Numbered from the stretch's first letter, positions 34,506-41,530 are shown. The stretch: DNA of 64,000 bases from Clostridia bacterium (GCA_900751885.1 CAADTH010000034.1:193955-257954); one strand, 5' to 3'. Notes: generated by a model from the sequence alone, not told the origin. Program-made: numbers and translations.

Positions 34506-35849
34506 ATGGAGCTGAAAATCAACGAGGGGGCATTGCAGATTCTAAAGCGCCTTGAGGGCGCAGGATTCAGCGCCTATGTGGCAGGCGGCGCAGTACGGGA
34601 TTTGCTGATGGGAAGAATCCCGCACGATTTTGATATCGCCACCTCAGCGCGCCCGGAGCAGGTAAAGCTGTTATTTTCCCATACTGCTGACACAGGCTTA
34701 AAGTTTGGCACTGTCACGGTTATAGAGCACAAGGTAGGATATGAGGTGACGACCTACCGCGTAGATGGAGCATACATAGATGGCAGACGTCCTGAAACAG
34801 TGTCATTTGTCGATGACGTCAAAGGCGATTTATCCCGCCGCGACTTTACCGTCAATGCCATGGCGTACAGTCCAACAAGGGGACTCGTGGATTATTTCGG
34901 CGGACAGCAGGACATCAGAAAAAAAGTGATTCGCTGTGTTGGAGAGCCAAAAAAACGCTTTCAGGAGGATGCACTTCGCATGCTAAGAGCGGTACGCTTT
35001 TGTGCAACGCTTGGATTCACGCTCGATGCGGACACGGAAAAGGCAATCCGTATCTGTGCACCGCTTATCCGCAAGGTCAGTCCTGAAAGAATTCGTGATG
35101 AAATGAATAAAATTCTGCTGTCTCCCCATCCCGATATGGTGCGGAAGCTCCATGAGCTTGGACTTCTTTCCTATATCATCAAAGAGCTTGAGACCTGTTT
35201 TGGCGTACCGCAAAAAAACAAGTATCATATTTATGATGTAGGAGAACATATTATGGAGGCGGTAAAGTTTGCACCGAACGATCTTCTTTTGCGCTGGTCA
35301 GCACTGCTTCATGATATCGGCAAACCCAACTGTTCTAGCACAGATGCAAACGGAATCATCCATTTTTATGGACACCACAAGGAAAGTGTCAAAATCACAG
35401 TGGATGTTCTGCACCGCCTGCGCTTTGACAACGAATCTATTTCGGCGATTGCAACGCTTGTGGAGAATCACGATGTGCGCGTAGAGCCGAGTTCACCCGC
35501 GGTTAAACGTATGATGGCAAGAACCGGCGCGGAGCTGTTTGAAAAACTGCTTCTTTTGCAGGAGGCGGACAGCCGAGCGAAAAATCCTGTCTATGTACCA
35601 GAAAAGCTGGAACGAATTGAGACAGTACGCAGAATCTATCAGACTGTTTTGGCAGAGCGTCAGCCGTATCTGATTAGCGACCTTGTGGTCAACGGAAGAG
35701 ATTTGATGAAGGTTGGCTACCGCCCGGGACGGGAAATCGGAGATACGCTCAAAACCCTATTGGACGACGTGATTTTAAACCCGGAACTTAATACCAGGGA
35801 TTACCTGCTGAAACGGGCAAAACTATTAAAGAGGAAACGAACCATATGA
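34506..35849 (+). CDS. cca: CCA-adding tRNA nucleotidyltransferase
   Basis: 447 residues. Adds or repairs the 3' CCA of tRNAs. Nucleotidyltransferase head: YVAGGAVRDLLMG and the metal pair D41/D43 in PHDFDIATSA; RRDFTVNAMAY and EDALRMLRAVRFC follow; a C-terminal HD domain has SALLHDIGKPN and GHHKESV. An extended -10 like TATGAT lies at about 34469. The next gene overlaps by 4 bp. Confidence 0.95.
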   Translation: MELKINEGALQILKRLEGAGFSAYVAGGAVRDLLMGRIPHDFDIATSARPEQVKLLFSHTADTGLKFGTVTVIEHKVGYEVTTYRVDGAYIDGRRPETVSFVDDVKGDLSRRDFTVNAMAYSPTRGLVDYFGGQQDIRKKVIRCVGEPKKRFQEDALRMLRAVRFCATLGFTLDADTEKAIRICAPLIRKVSPERIRDEMNKILLSPHPDMVRKLHELGLLSYIIKELETCFGVPQKNKYHIYDVGEHIMEAVKFAPNDLLLRWSALLHDIGKPNCSSTDANGIIHFYGHHKESVKITVDVLHRLRFDNESISAIATLVENHDVRVEPSSPAVKRMMARTGAELFEKLLLLQEADSRAKNPVYVPEKLERIETVRRIYQTVLAERQPYLISDLVVNGRDLMKVGYRPGREIGDTLKTLLDDVILNPELNTRDYLLKRAKLLKRKRTI

Positions 35850-36478
35850 TAAAAGCAGTATTATTTGACTTTGACGGCACGCTGATTAATACCAATGAAC
35901 TGATTTTCGCATCCTATCAACATGCATTCCGGACCGTGCTTGGACGGGAGATCACAAAGAAGGAAATTCAATCCCTCTATGGACGTCCCCTGTATTCGTC
36001 CCTTAGCGTATACGGCGAGCATCAGGACGATTTATACAGCGTATACCGTGAGTATAACGCAATCCATCACGACGCAATGATTCAAAAGTTTGACGGTGCG
36101 TCGGAGGGGGTGCGTGCATTGCGGCGGCAGGGAAAACAACTTGCCGTCGTCACCTCAAAACGGTCTGTGACACTGCAAAAGGGGCTGGAATTTTTGGAGA
36201 TAGCAGACTGCTTCGACGTCCTAATCACTCCCGATGATACAGACAAGCATAAGCCGGATCCGATGCCCGTACAGCTTGCATGTGACAGGCTGAATGTTCC
36301 ACCCGAGCAGGCAGTCATGGTCGGGGACAGTATTTTTGATTTCCAAAGCGCACGTGCGGCAGGCGCTCAGCTTGCGGCAGTTACGTATTCAACAACGCTT
36401 GACGATATCCTCGCTTACCGGCCGGAATATGTGGTGAATTCTGTGCTGGAGCTTGCGGACAAGCTGGAGAGCGCATAG
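35846..36478 (+). CDS. HAD-family phosphatase, PpaX-like
   Basis: 210 residues. Catalytic FDFDGTLINTNEL, Thr/Ser motif VVTSKRS, Lys motif KHKPDPMP, and acidic motif MVGDSIFDFQSARAAG; small helical cap. Closest to the pyrophosphatase PpaX/phosphoglycolate phosphatase group. ATGA overlap with cca suggests coupled translation. Substrate not certain. Confidence 0.88.
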   Translation: MIKAVLFDFDGTLINTNELIFASYQHAFRTVLGREITKKEIQSLYGRPLYSSLSVYGEHQDDLYSVYREYNAIHHDAMIQKFDGASEGVRALRRQGKQLAVVTSKRSVTLQKGLEFLEIADCFDVLITPDDTDKHKPDPMPVQLACDRLNVPPEQAVMVGDSIFDFQSARAAGAQLAAVTYSTTLDDILAYRPEYVVNSVLELADKLESA

Positions 36479-36481
36479 ACA

Positions 36482-38350
36482 GTGGCACATACGCTCAAAC
36501 GGATACTATGCCTTGTATTGCTTGGGGGCACAGGCGCATGGTCAGTATTATTATTTCTTTTCTTGATGAATACACAAACCAAAGACGATATCGTCTCCTT
36601 TGGATGGTTCAAAGGGGGAGAGACCATCATTGCTTTTGTGTGTTCTTTTTTGCTTACACTTACGTGCCAGATTTTATTTTCCATACTCTCAAAAAAGGTT
36701 TTTCAAAAAAAAGGGACACGAAAATGGATAGAGATTGTTCTCTTTTCCTGTGTATTCTTTTTCTTTGCGCTTCGCACGCCATTCAGTCCTGCACATGATG
36801 CTTATGACATGACTGGTTTTTTGAATCAGATGCTTCAGGGACAGATGAGCGACTATGCGACCGCTTACCTTTCCTTCACTGTCACAAACAGGATGACTCT
36901 GTGGCTGTATTTGCCGCTGGTGCTTCTTTTTCAAAGCGTTGCCATCGGCGTAAAGCTGGCTAATGTAATTTTTGTCTTTTCCGCGATGCTGTTGATTGCA
37001 GGAAGCACCCGGCGGATATTCCGCATCTCTGTCCCAATTTTTCTCCTTTTGCCCATCTGCCCATATCTGCTTTTATCAGGACCATATATCTATCCGCCTG
37101 CAATCTTTCTTGGTGCACTGTCGCTGTTTTTGTTTTCCTGCCGCAAAAAGGGGACGCATATTTTTTCATATTTAACCGGTGCGATGCTGTTTCTTCTTCG
37201 ACCTACCGCGCTGATTTTTCTTCTGGTGTTTGTGTTTACGAAAATGCTGCTGCACATCGATCAAAAGCAAAAATGGAAACAGGAAGCAGTTCAGCTTGTA
37301 CTAATTCTCCTCTGTTGTGTTACAGCGAAATGGGGGACGGGGAATTTACTCTATCATACAAACGCATATCCCTACCCCAATCTGACGAGCTCTGCCGCCA
37401 CATGGACGCTGGAGCTTGGCACACGCTTTCAAGGCGTTGACACAGGTGTCTGCACCTATTCCGCGTATCAAACAGAATTTGATGATGTATCCCACAAGTT
37501 CCACACCCTTTGGCAATATTACGCTCGTGCGGATAGCAGAGATACCCCCATCATTCAAGCCATCAATCGGGACATAAAAATGGACATCATAAAAAGAACC
37601 CGGGATACCATCCTATCCTCCCCTAAGATGACTCTTACATTTTTGAAAAACAAGTATATAAACCTGTTTGCAGACCGCTACCAGCCGTATTACTATATCA
37701 CCAATATGAATGACGCACACTTTGGAGACAATCTTTCCCCAAATTATGAGAAGAACTATTTCCTCATGGAAAACACGCTTCTGTTTGCCTATGCACTCTG
37801 TTCGATTCTCCTTCTTTTTAAAATGGCAAGGAGTCTCTATCACAAAAGGAAGTGTTCAGAGCATCAAATGCGTGCACTTTCCCTGTTGTTTGCAATGACA
37901 GTGACCTGTCTGGTGTTTTTGACAATCGCCGAGGTCGCAAAGCGGTATCTGTTTGATTTTTATGTCCCTATGGCGGTTATTGTCTGCTATGCTTCGGCAA
38001 TCGGGATAAAAAAAATCACCTCGCTTATACCGAAGCGTAAATCCTTTGTTGTGCTTATTGCATTCACCGCACTACTAACATCCCTTGCCACGTATACCAT
38101 TTATCACAAGGATGATATGCCTGAATTTGCAGACTGCACCAAAACAGAAACACAGGACGAAATCACCATTCACCTAAAAGAGAGAATTATTCGTCCCTAT
38201 TACCTGCTTTCCTCAGACGGCACACAGATACCGCTTTTAGGAATGCAGTCTGTCACTATCCCGAAAAGTAACCCTCCATCCGAAGCGATGGTTTTGCTCC
38301 TCCCAAACGGAACGACCTACACTGCTTCAAGACAGCGCGTGTACCACTAA
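36482..38350 (+). CDS. polytopic membrane protein, GT-C glycosyltransferase-like
   Basis: 622 residues with about 12 hydrophobic segments and a soluble C-terminal end of about 80 residues. The first external loop has acidic residues (FSPAHDAYDMTGFLNQ), as in GT-C glycosyltransferases that use lipid-linked sugars. Not assigned to a named family. GTG start 3 bp after the PpaX-like gene, with a weak ribosome binding site, so it may depend on coupling. Ends in a two-way terminator. Confidence 0.6.
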   Translation: MAHTLKRILCLVLLGGTGAWSVLLFLFLMNTQTKDDIVSFGWFKGGETIIAFVCSFLLTLTCQILFSILSKKVFQKKGTRKWIEIVLFSCVFFFFALRTPFSPAHDAYDMTGFLNQMLQGQMSDYATAYLSFTVTNRMTLWLYLPLVLLFQSVAIGVKLANVIFVFSAMLLIAGSTRRIFRISVPIFLLLPICPYLLLSGPYIYPPAIFLGALSLFLFSCRKKGTHIFSYLTGAMLFLLRPTALIFLLVFVFTKMLLHIDQKQKWKQEAVQLVLILLCCVTAKWGTGNLLYHTNAYPYPNLTSSAATWTLELGTRFQGVDTGVCTYSAYQTEFDDVSHKFHTLWQYYARADSRDTPIIQAINRDIKMDIIKRTRDTILSSPKMTLTFLKNKYINLFADRYQPYYYITNMNDAHFGDNLSPNYEKNYFLMENTLLFAYALCSILLLFKMARSLYHKRKCSEHQMRALSLLFAMTVTCLVFLTIAEVAKRYLFDFYVPMAVIVCYASAIGIKKITSLIPKRKSFVVLIAFTALLTSLATYTIYHKDDMPEFADCTKTETQDEITIHLKERIIRPYYLLSSDGTQIPLLGMQSVTIPKSNPPSEAMVLLLPNGTTYTASRQRVYH

Positions 38351-38351
38351 A

Positions 38352-38383
38352 AAAAGACTGCCAATCAAAATTGGTAGTCTTTT
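38352..38383. terminator. bidirectional terminator
   Basis: AAAAGACTGCCAAT-CAAA-ATTGGTAGTCTTTT (one G-T pair) between two convergent genes. Confidence 0.88.
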
Positions 38384-39014
38384 ATAGTAGCTCATGCCAG
38401 CCTGTGATATAGCGGTTTGCCTCCTCGCGAAGCCGGCACGCCATATGCCGGTTGGTTTCGTCCTCCACTGCCACCACACGCATCCCTGCCTTTTTCGCGC
38501 CGCTTATGCCCAATAGGATATCCTCATACACCACACAGTCAGGAGGCTTTACCCCAATACGCTCAGCGGCGAGCAGATAAATATCAGGATTTCCCTTATT
38601 TACGCCCACCTCACTCGAAAGCGCGAACCCGTCGAACCAGTCCAGCACGCCGTGCCGGCGTAGCGCGCTTTGACAAAGCGGCAGAAATCCCGATGTCGCC
38701 ACAGCAAGCTTTACCCCGTCCTGCTTCAGCCGATATAGATACTCCTTCGCATAAGGCTTCAATGGAATATGGTGTGCATACTCGTGGTTTGCCATCTCCT
38801 TCAGCTCATGGACGACCGATTCGGGTGACTCAGGCAAAGAAAATCGGTCCTTTAAATAAATGCTCGACTCCTCCAGCGTCATCTCCTGCACAGTGGATAT
38901 CACTTCATCCGTCTGACGAATGCTGCGCTTGCTTAAAAACCGGTCGGTGATATCCACCCATACTGTCATGGAATCGAGCAGTGTTCCATCCATATCAAAA
39001 ATTGCGCCCTTCAT
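38382..39014 (-). CDS. HAD-family hydrolase, beta-phosphoglucomutase-like
   Basis: 210 residues. FDMDGTLLDSMTVW (nucleophile and acid Asp), VATSGFLP, GNPDIYLLAA and VYEDILLGISGAKKAGM are HAD motifs I-IV; the alpha-helical cap fits subfamily IA. A sugar phosphate is a likely but unproven substrate. Start 39014 follows AAGGAGGAACTC. It lies 10 bp downstream of the ECF gene, probably same operon. Confidence 0.85.
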   Translation of the reverse strand: MKGAIFDMDGTLLDSMTVWVDITDRFLSKRSIRQTDEVISTVQEMTLEESSIYLKDRFSLPESPESVVHELKEMANHEYAHHIPLKPYAKEYLYRLKQDGVKLAVATSGFLPLCQSALRRHGVLDWFDGFALSSEVGVNKGNPDIYLLAAERIGVKPPDCVVYEDILLGISGAKKAGMRVVAVEDETNRHMACRLREEANRYITGWHELL

Positions 39015-39024
39015 GAGTTCCTCC

Positions 39025-39549
39025 TTATGCACCAAAAAACGGCAAACGCGTCTGCACCTTCTGCATCGGCAGTAGCACGAGATTTGCCACGAGCATTCCC
39101 GCTATGAATTGGATAAACGAAAAATGCATGGTCGCAAGCTGTACAACCGCGTTGATGCCAAATACGCATACGTTTGTCAGATAAACCCCGATTGTCAAAA
39201 TCACGCCGCCTGCAAACATCACCACATTATTCCTTGCAGACACATACTTTTTATGTGATACCAAAAATCCCACGAATCCGCCCATGATTCCTTTAATCAC
39301 GACCATGGGAATCGCCCACTGTGGATATCCTGACATCAAGTCCGACAGCGCGCTTCCCACACCGCCTGCAAATGCGCCCGTCCAGCCGCCGCCTAAAATC
39401 GCGGCAATGTAAATCATCGCATCGCCTAAGTGCACATAGCGCGCCTGCCCCGGAATGGGGAGCGGTATTTTGGTGGCGTAGGTCAAAACCGCAACCAAAG
39501 CGGTAAACAGCGCCGTGTAAGTAAGCTTTTGAATACTCGTTCGATTCAT
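39025..39549 (-). CDS. ECF transporter substrate-binding (S) component
   Basis: 174 residues, about six hydrophobic segments. LTYTALFTALVAVLTYATKIPLPIPG, VHLGDAMIYIAAILGGG and GSALSDLMSGYPQWAIPMVVIKG are typical of ECF S proteins, which bind a vitamin or related compound and dock on a shared EcfAA'T module (not in this window). Substrate unknown. Start 39549 follows GGGGGAATTTTG; a longer in-frame extension to 39900 crosses the toxin locus and is rejected. Confidence 0.88.
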   Translation of the reverse strand: MNRTSIQKLTYTALFTALVAVLTYATKIPLPIPGQARYVHLGDAMIYIAAILGGGWTGAFAGGVGSALSDLMSGYPQWAIPMVVIKGIMGGFVGFLVSHKKYVSARNNVVMFAGGVILTIGVYLTNVCVFGINAVVQLATMHFSFIQFIAGMLVANLVLLPMQKVQTRLPFFGA

Positions 39550-39582
39550 CAAAATTCCCCCAAATATTGTGATACGAAAAAA

Positions 39583-39612
39583 ATTATACCATGGTGTACC
39601 GCCCTGTTGCAA
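39583..39612 (-). promoter_or_regulatory. promoter of the ECF S-HAD operon
   Basis: Read leftward: TTGCAA (39607-39612), 18-bp spacer, TATAAT (39583-39588), 33 bp before the start. Confidence 0.8.
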
Positions 39613-39726
39613 GGGAAAATGTAGAAAAATAGGAATTGCACCGATACAATTATAAGACCTTTTCCGAGTATCCCTGTCATATTTGTAAAATGTTAGACAG
39701 TTGTAATAGAAATTCAAAACAAAATA

Positions 39727-39735
39727 TGATATAAT
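39727..39735 (+). promoter_or_regulatory. extended -10 promoter of toxin 1
   Basis: TGATATAAT, an extended -10 (TG at 39727-39728, TATAAT at 39730-39735) without a good -35. Predicted start near 39742 gives a ~64-nt leader. Confidence 0.7.
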
Positions 39736-39779
39736 TCGACATGGAAGAAAAGGGATTTGTAATAAGGGCGGTTCGTCAC

Positions 39780-39797
39780 TCTCCAATGAAATGGAGG
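39780..39797 (+). promoter_or_regulatory. hairpin hiding the toxin 1 ribosome binding site
   Basis: TCTCCA (39780-39785) pairs with TGGAGG (39792-39797) over loop ATGAAA, so the GGAGGTGA site at 39793-39800 is largely buried. The same 30-nt segment is identical in copy 2. Locked ribosome binding sites are a hallmark of type I toxin mRNAs. Confidence 0.65.
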
Positions 39798-39805
39798 TGA
39801 TATGA

Positions 39806-39886
39806 ATGGATGATATACTAAAAATGATATTTATTATTGTCATTTTACTGTTAGTAATCAAACTAATAGAATCCATAAAAAAATAA
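39806..39886 (+). CDS. 26-residue hydrophobic peptide, putative type I toxin 1
   Basis: Reads MDDILKMIFIIVILLLVIKL then IESIKK: two acids at the start, one membrane-spanning stretch, basic end. This is the size and shape of Fst/TxpA/holin-like membrane toxins. The ATG is 5 nt after GGAGGTGA. The stop codon lies inside the terminator stem. Its paralog at 40556-40636 has the same length but a diverged sequence with the same pattern, supporting selection for a peptide. Toxicity is inferred. Confidence 0.72.
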   Translation: MDDILKMIFIIVILLLVIKLIESIKK

Positions 39887-39915
39887 CCGCCCCAGTCCAA
39901 GGTTGCGGTTATTTT
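39880..39915. terminator. two-way terminator shared by toxin mRNA 1 and antisense RNA 1
   Basis: AAAATAACCGC (39880-39890) pairs with GCGGTTATTTT (39905-39915). Rightward it ends the toxin mRNA; leftward, with TTTTTTT after the stem, it ends the antisense RNA. The two RNAs are therefore complementary over about 36 nt at their 3' ends. Confidence 0.82.
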
Positions 39916-39963
39916 AACACTACTACGGACGAACCGTCTTTAAAACGGTCATCCCTTTTCGCA

Positions 39964-40019
39964 TCGGAAAGAAATCCGACACCCCGTAGGAGTGGTTTTG
40001 CGGAGCAAAACTGCTGAAC
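39964..40019 (+). repeat. three-hairpin dispersed repeat, copy B
   Basis: TCGGA/TCCGA (39964-39979), CACCCC/GGAGTG (39980-39994, one mismatch), GTTTTGC/GCAAAAC (39995-40011), then TGCTGAAC. Aligns along its whole length with copy A at 22000-22054. Absent at the same place in toxin copy 2, so it is an insertion; GAAA lies on both sides (read leftward) and could be a target duplication. Confidence 0.72.
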
Positions 40020-40027
40020 TTTCTTTT

Positions 40028-40056
40028 ATTTTATCAGGAAAATGATTTACTGTCAA
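40028..40056 (-). promoter_or_regulatory. promoter of antitoxin RNA 1
   Basis: Read leftward: TTGACA (40051-40056), 17-bp spacer, TAAAAT (40028-40033). Stronger than the toxin promoter, as expected for an antitoxin RNA. Same boxes and spacing at copy 2. Confidence 0.82.
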
Positions 40057-40193
40057 GATAGAAAAAATAAAATTGAAAATTTCATAAAATATGATGTTAC
40101 AAAAAACTGCTATGAAATACCACAAAAACCATCAATACATCTATCGTTGGCATAAACATTATAATCAATCCACAAACTTGTAACGACTCACAC

Positions 40194-40248
40194 ATTTTAT
40201 TCGTTTAATCACTAACAATAATAAATATCATTTTTAGTATATCACCCA
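40194..40248 (-). pseudogene. decayed third toxin copy
   Basis: Read leftward, GGTGATATACTAAAAATGAT through TTTATTATTG matches toxin 1, but the ATG is CTG, 11 bp are missing in the middle (frameshift to TAA) and the ribosome binding site is gone. After AAACGAATAAAAT similarity ends. The rest of 40057-40442 has no gene that can be supported. Confidence 0.65.
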
Positions 40249-40273
40249 GACAATGTTTCATGGAAACATTGTC
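40249..40273. repeat. perfect 11-bp palindrome
   Basis: GACAATGTTTC-ATG-GAAACATTGTC directly abuts the decayed toxin copy, replacing what would be its leader. Could be an operator, a transcript hairpin or a scar of rearrangement; undecided. A further hairpin, AGGCTTTT/AAAAGCCT, lies at 40332-40354. Confidence 0.5.
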
Positions 40274-40442
40274 AACATGTCCGTAAAAAGATGAAGATTC
40301 CCTCCTCTTAATCCTTGTGAAGCATTTAGTAAGGCTTTTGCAATGTAAAAGCCTCAAATGCGTAGAGGATGGTCGGCGGCAACATATGTTTTCAGAAATA
40401 AAAATCAGCTAGGATGCAGAATAAATTATACTCTCTTCCATA

Positions 40443-40471
40443 TTGACAACAACTCATTTTCCTGATAAAAT
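40443..40471 (+). promoter_or_regulatory. promoter of antitoxin RNA 2
   Basis: TTGACA (40443-40448), 17-bp spacer, TAAAAT (40466-40471). Confidence 0.82.
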
Positions 40472-40477
40472 AAAAGA

Positions 40478-40565
40478 AGAAAAGGGATTGACCGTTATAA
40501 AGACGGTTCGCCTAGGTATAGTTATAAAAATAACCGCAACCTTGGACGAGGGCGGTTATTTTTTT
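40478..40565 (+). ncRNA. putative antitoxin RNA 2
   Basis: About 88 nt from the predicted start near 40478 to the T run after the stem AAATAACCGC/GCGGTTATTT (40528-40561). Carries the conserved ACCGT/ACGGT hairpin. Its terminator loop differs from that of RNA 1 at only two bases, so cross-pairing with toxin mRNA 1 is possible. Confidence 0.65.
40526..40565. terminator. two-way terminator of copy 2
   Basis: AAATAACCGC (40528-40537) and GCGGTTATTT (40552-40561) with T runs on both strands; the toxin 2 stop codon is at 40556-40558 within the stem. Confidence 0.82.
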
Positions 40566-40636
40566 ATGTATTTTATAATTTCCTTAATAGAAATCAAAAT
40601 GAGCAGAATCAAAATTAATTTAAATTCGTACTCCAT
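40556..40636 (-). CDS. 26-residue hydrophobic peptide, putative type I toxin 2
   Basis: MEYEFKLILILLILISIKEI then IKYIKK. Same length as toxin 1, acidic start, hydrophobic core, basic IKK end, same GGAGGTGA-5 nt-ATG layout (site at 40642-40649). The proteins differ at many positions while the flanking RNA elements are almost identical, so the copies have diverged within the coding part. Confidence 0.72.
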   Translation of the reverse strand: MEYEFKLILILLILISIKEIIKYIKK

Positions 40637-40706
40637 ACATATCACCTCCATTTCATTGGAGAGTGACAAACCGCCCTTATTACAAATCCCTTTTCTTCCA
40701 TGTCGA

Positions 40707-40715
40707 ATTATATCA
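40707..40715 (-). promoter_or_regulatory. extended -10 promoter of toxin 2
   Basis: TGATATAAT read leftward (TATAAT at 40707-40712), identical context to toxin 1. Confidence 0.7.
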
Positions 40716-40829
40716 TATTTTGCTTTGAATTTCTATTACAACTGTCTAACATTTTACAAATATGGCGCTATTTTATTCAGTATCAAAAATCCATCACAAG
40801 AAAAATTTATCATATTTTGTCGATTCTCC

Positions 40830-40858
40830 TTGACTTTCGTTGCTACATATAGTATAGT
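40830..40858 (+). promoter_or_regulatory. promoter of the RHH gene
   Basis: TTGACT (40830-40835), 17-bp spacer, TATAGT (40853-40858). Confidence 0.82.
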
Positions 40859-40894
40859 TATTTTGGTGCTACTTAAAGTGAGGTGAATGCTCAA

Positions 40895-41071
40895 GTGCCA
40901 AACAAAAAATTAGGTCGTCCTACAGACAGTCCGAAAACGTTCATGCTTCGGGTAAAAATGGATAAAGAAACTCTGCGTAAGCTGGATGAATGTTGTAAAA
41001 TTCAACACACCAACCGTTCCGAACTTGTCCGAAACTTGATTTCAGAAAAGTATGATGACCTAGACAATTAA
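40895..41071 (+). CDS. small ribbon-helix-helix DNA-binding protein
   Basis: 58 residues from GTG 40895 (an alternative GTG at 40883 overlaps the AGTGAGGTGA site). RPTDSPKTFMLRVKMDKETLRKLDEC is the beta strand and helix A, HTNRSELVRNLISEKY helix B of a CopG/Arc-type fold. Such proteins are plasmid copy controllers, antitoxins or autorepressors. No standard toxin gene is adjacent, only the unknown protein at 41210. A predicted antisense RNA faces its 3' end. Confidence 0.8.
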   Translation: MPNKKLGRPTDSPKTFMLRVKMDKETLRKLDECCKIQHTNRSELVRNLISEKYDDLDN

Positions 41072-41143
41072 AAAAGGAAGTTCGTCTCCAAAGCAAGAGC
41101 AACGAACTTCCCCCAAAACACGCACCTGCAAAAAGCAGGACGC
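41070..41143 (-). ncRNA. putative small antisense RNA opposite the RHH 3' end
   Basis: Leftward transcript of about 74 nt. It starts with a hairpin (CGCACCTGC 41121-41129 with GCAGGACGC 41135-41143, one A-A mismatch) and ends with GGAAGTTCGT/ACGAACTTCC (41076-41085 with 41102-41111) followed by TTTTTT. Its own promoter lies at 41150-41178. It is antisense to the RHH-41210 intercistronic region. Confidence 0.6.
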
Positions 41144-41149
41144 ATGACT

Positions 41150-41178
41150 ATTTTACCACATGTGTCTTTCTTTTTCAA
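41150..41178 (-). promoter_or_regulatory. promoter of the antisense small RNA
   Basis: Read leftward: TTGAAA (41173-41178), 17-bp spacer, TAAAAT (41150-41155), with a TG-extended -10. Confidence 0.75.
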
Positions 41179-41209
41179 GCGGTGCGTGAACAGAAAGGAG
41201 AATCAACAA

Positions 41210-41527
41210 ATGGATGATACATTCAACCATTTATTCACCCTGTTTTTAACCGTCACCTTAAAGGATGCAAAAGAAGAGCTCAGCCGGGAGACGGCAGAGT
41301 ACCAGAGCGCATGTTCCAAATTGGATGCTTTGGCAGAGCGCCTTCAGGAGCTTGTGCAAAACCGATCCTCTGACCTTTGCGAGATACATAAGAAGGATAT
41401 CATGTCCCATCTGCTTTTATCGGAGGACACGCTTCAAAGAGCGCAGTATCTCTTTTACGCACGCGGCTTTCTCGATTGCTTTTTTTCCATCACGCTTCAT
41501 CTAAACGAGGAATGTCTAGAGTTTTAA
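41210..41527 (+). CDS. small helical protein of unknown function
   Basis: 105 residues, not recognised. Mostly amphipathic helix (ELSRETAEYQSACSKLDALAERLQELVQ) with hydrophobic ends. ATG follows GAAAGGAGAATCAACAA. It lies 138 bp after the RHH gene and may share its transcript, because no rightward terminator with a T run separates them. It ends in a two-way terminator. Confidence 0.65.
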   Translation: MDDTFNHLFTLFLTVTLKDAKEELSRETAEYQSACSKLDALAERLQELVQNRSSDLCEIHKKDIMSHLLLSEDTLQRAQYLFYARGFLDCFFSITLHLNEECLEF

Positions 41528-41530
41528 TTT

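Larger units (their letters stand above)
39880..40021 (-). ncRNA. putative antitoxin RNA 1
   Basis: Leftward transcript predicted from the promoter at 40028-40056 to the shared terminator, about 140 nt. It contains a small hairpin (ACCGT/ACGGT, in GACCGTTTTAAAGACGGTTC), conserved in copy 2, and the ~57-nt inserted repeat at its 5' end. Expected to pair with the toxin mRNA through the terminator arm. Confidence 0.62.
39678..40056. other. type I toxin-antitoxin-like locus, copy 1
   Basis: Homologous to 40443-40764 in inverted orientation. It runs from CATATTTGTAAAATGTTAGACAG through a toxin promoter (rightward), a 26-codon hydrophobic ORF, a two-way terminator and a leftward antisense promoter. 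Unlike copy 2 it carries an extra ~57-bp hairpin repeat (39964-40019) at the antisense RNA start. AT-rich compared with neighbouring genes. Confidence 0.75.
40443..40764. other. type I toxin-antitoxin-like locus, copy 2 (inverted)
   Basis: Mirror image of 39678-40056: antisense promoter at the left reading rightward, shared terminator, toxin ORF on the minus strand, toxin leader and promoter, then the CATATTTG... boundary. Lacks the inserted hairpin repeat and shows what the uninterrupted locus looks like. Confidence 0.75.

Noticed and set aside
39025..39900. Long version of the ECF S component with a 117-residue N-terminal extension
   Set aside because: The extension crosses the toxin 1 locus on the opposite strand, has no homology to S components, and a proper ribosome binding site and promoter serve the internal start at 39549.
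40443..40886. 147-codon rightward frame
   Set aside because: It runs through antitoxin RNA 2, antisense to toxin 2 and its leader; low-complexity composition and no ribosome binding site. It is a shadow of the toxin locus.
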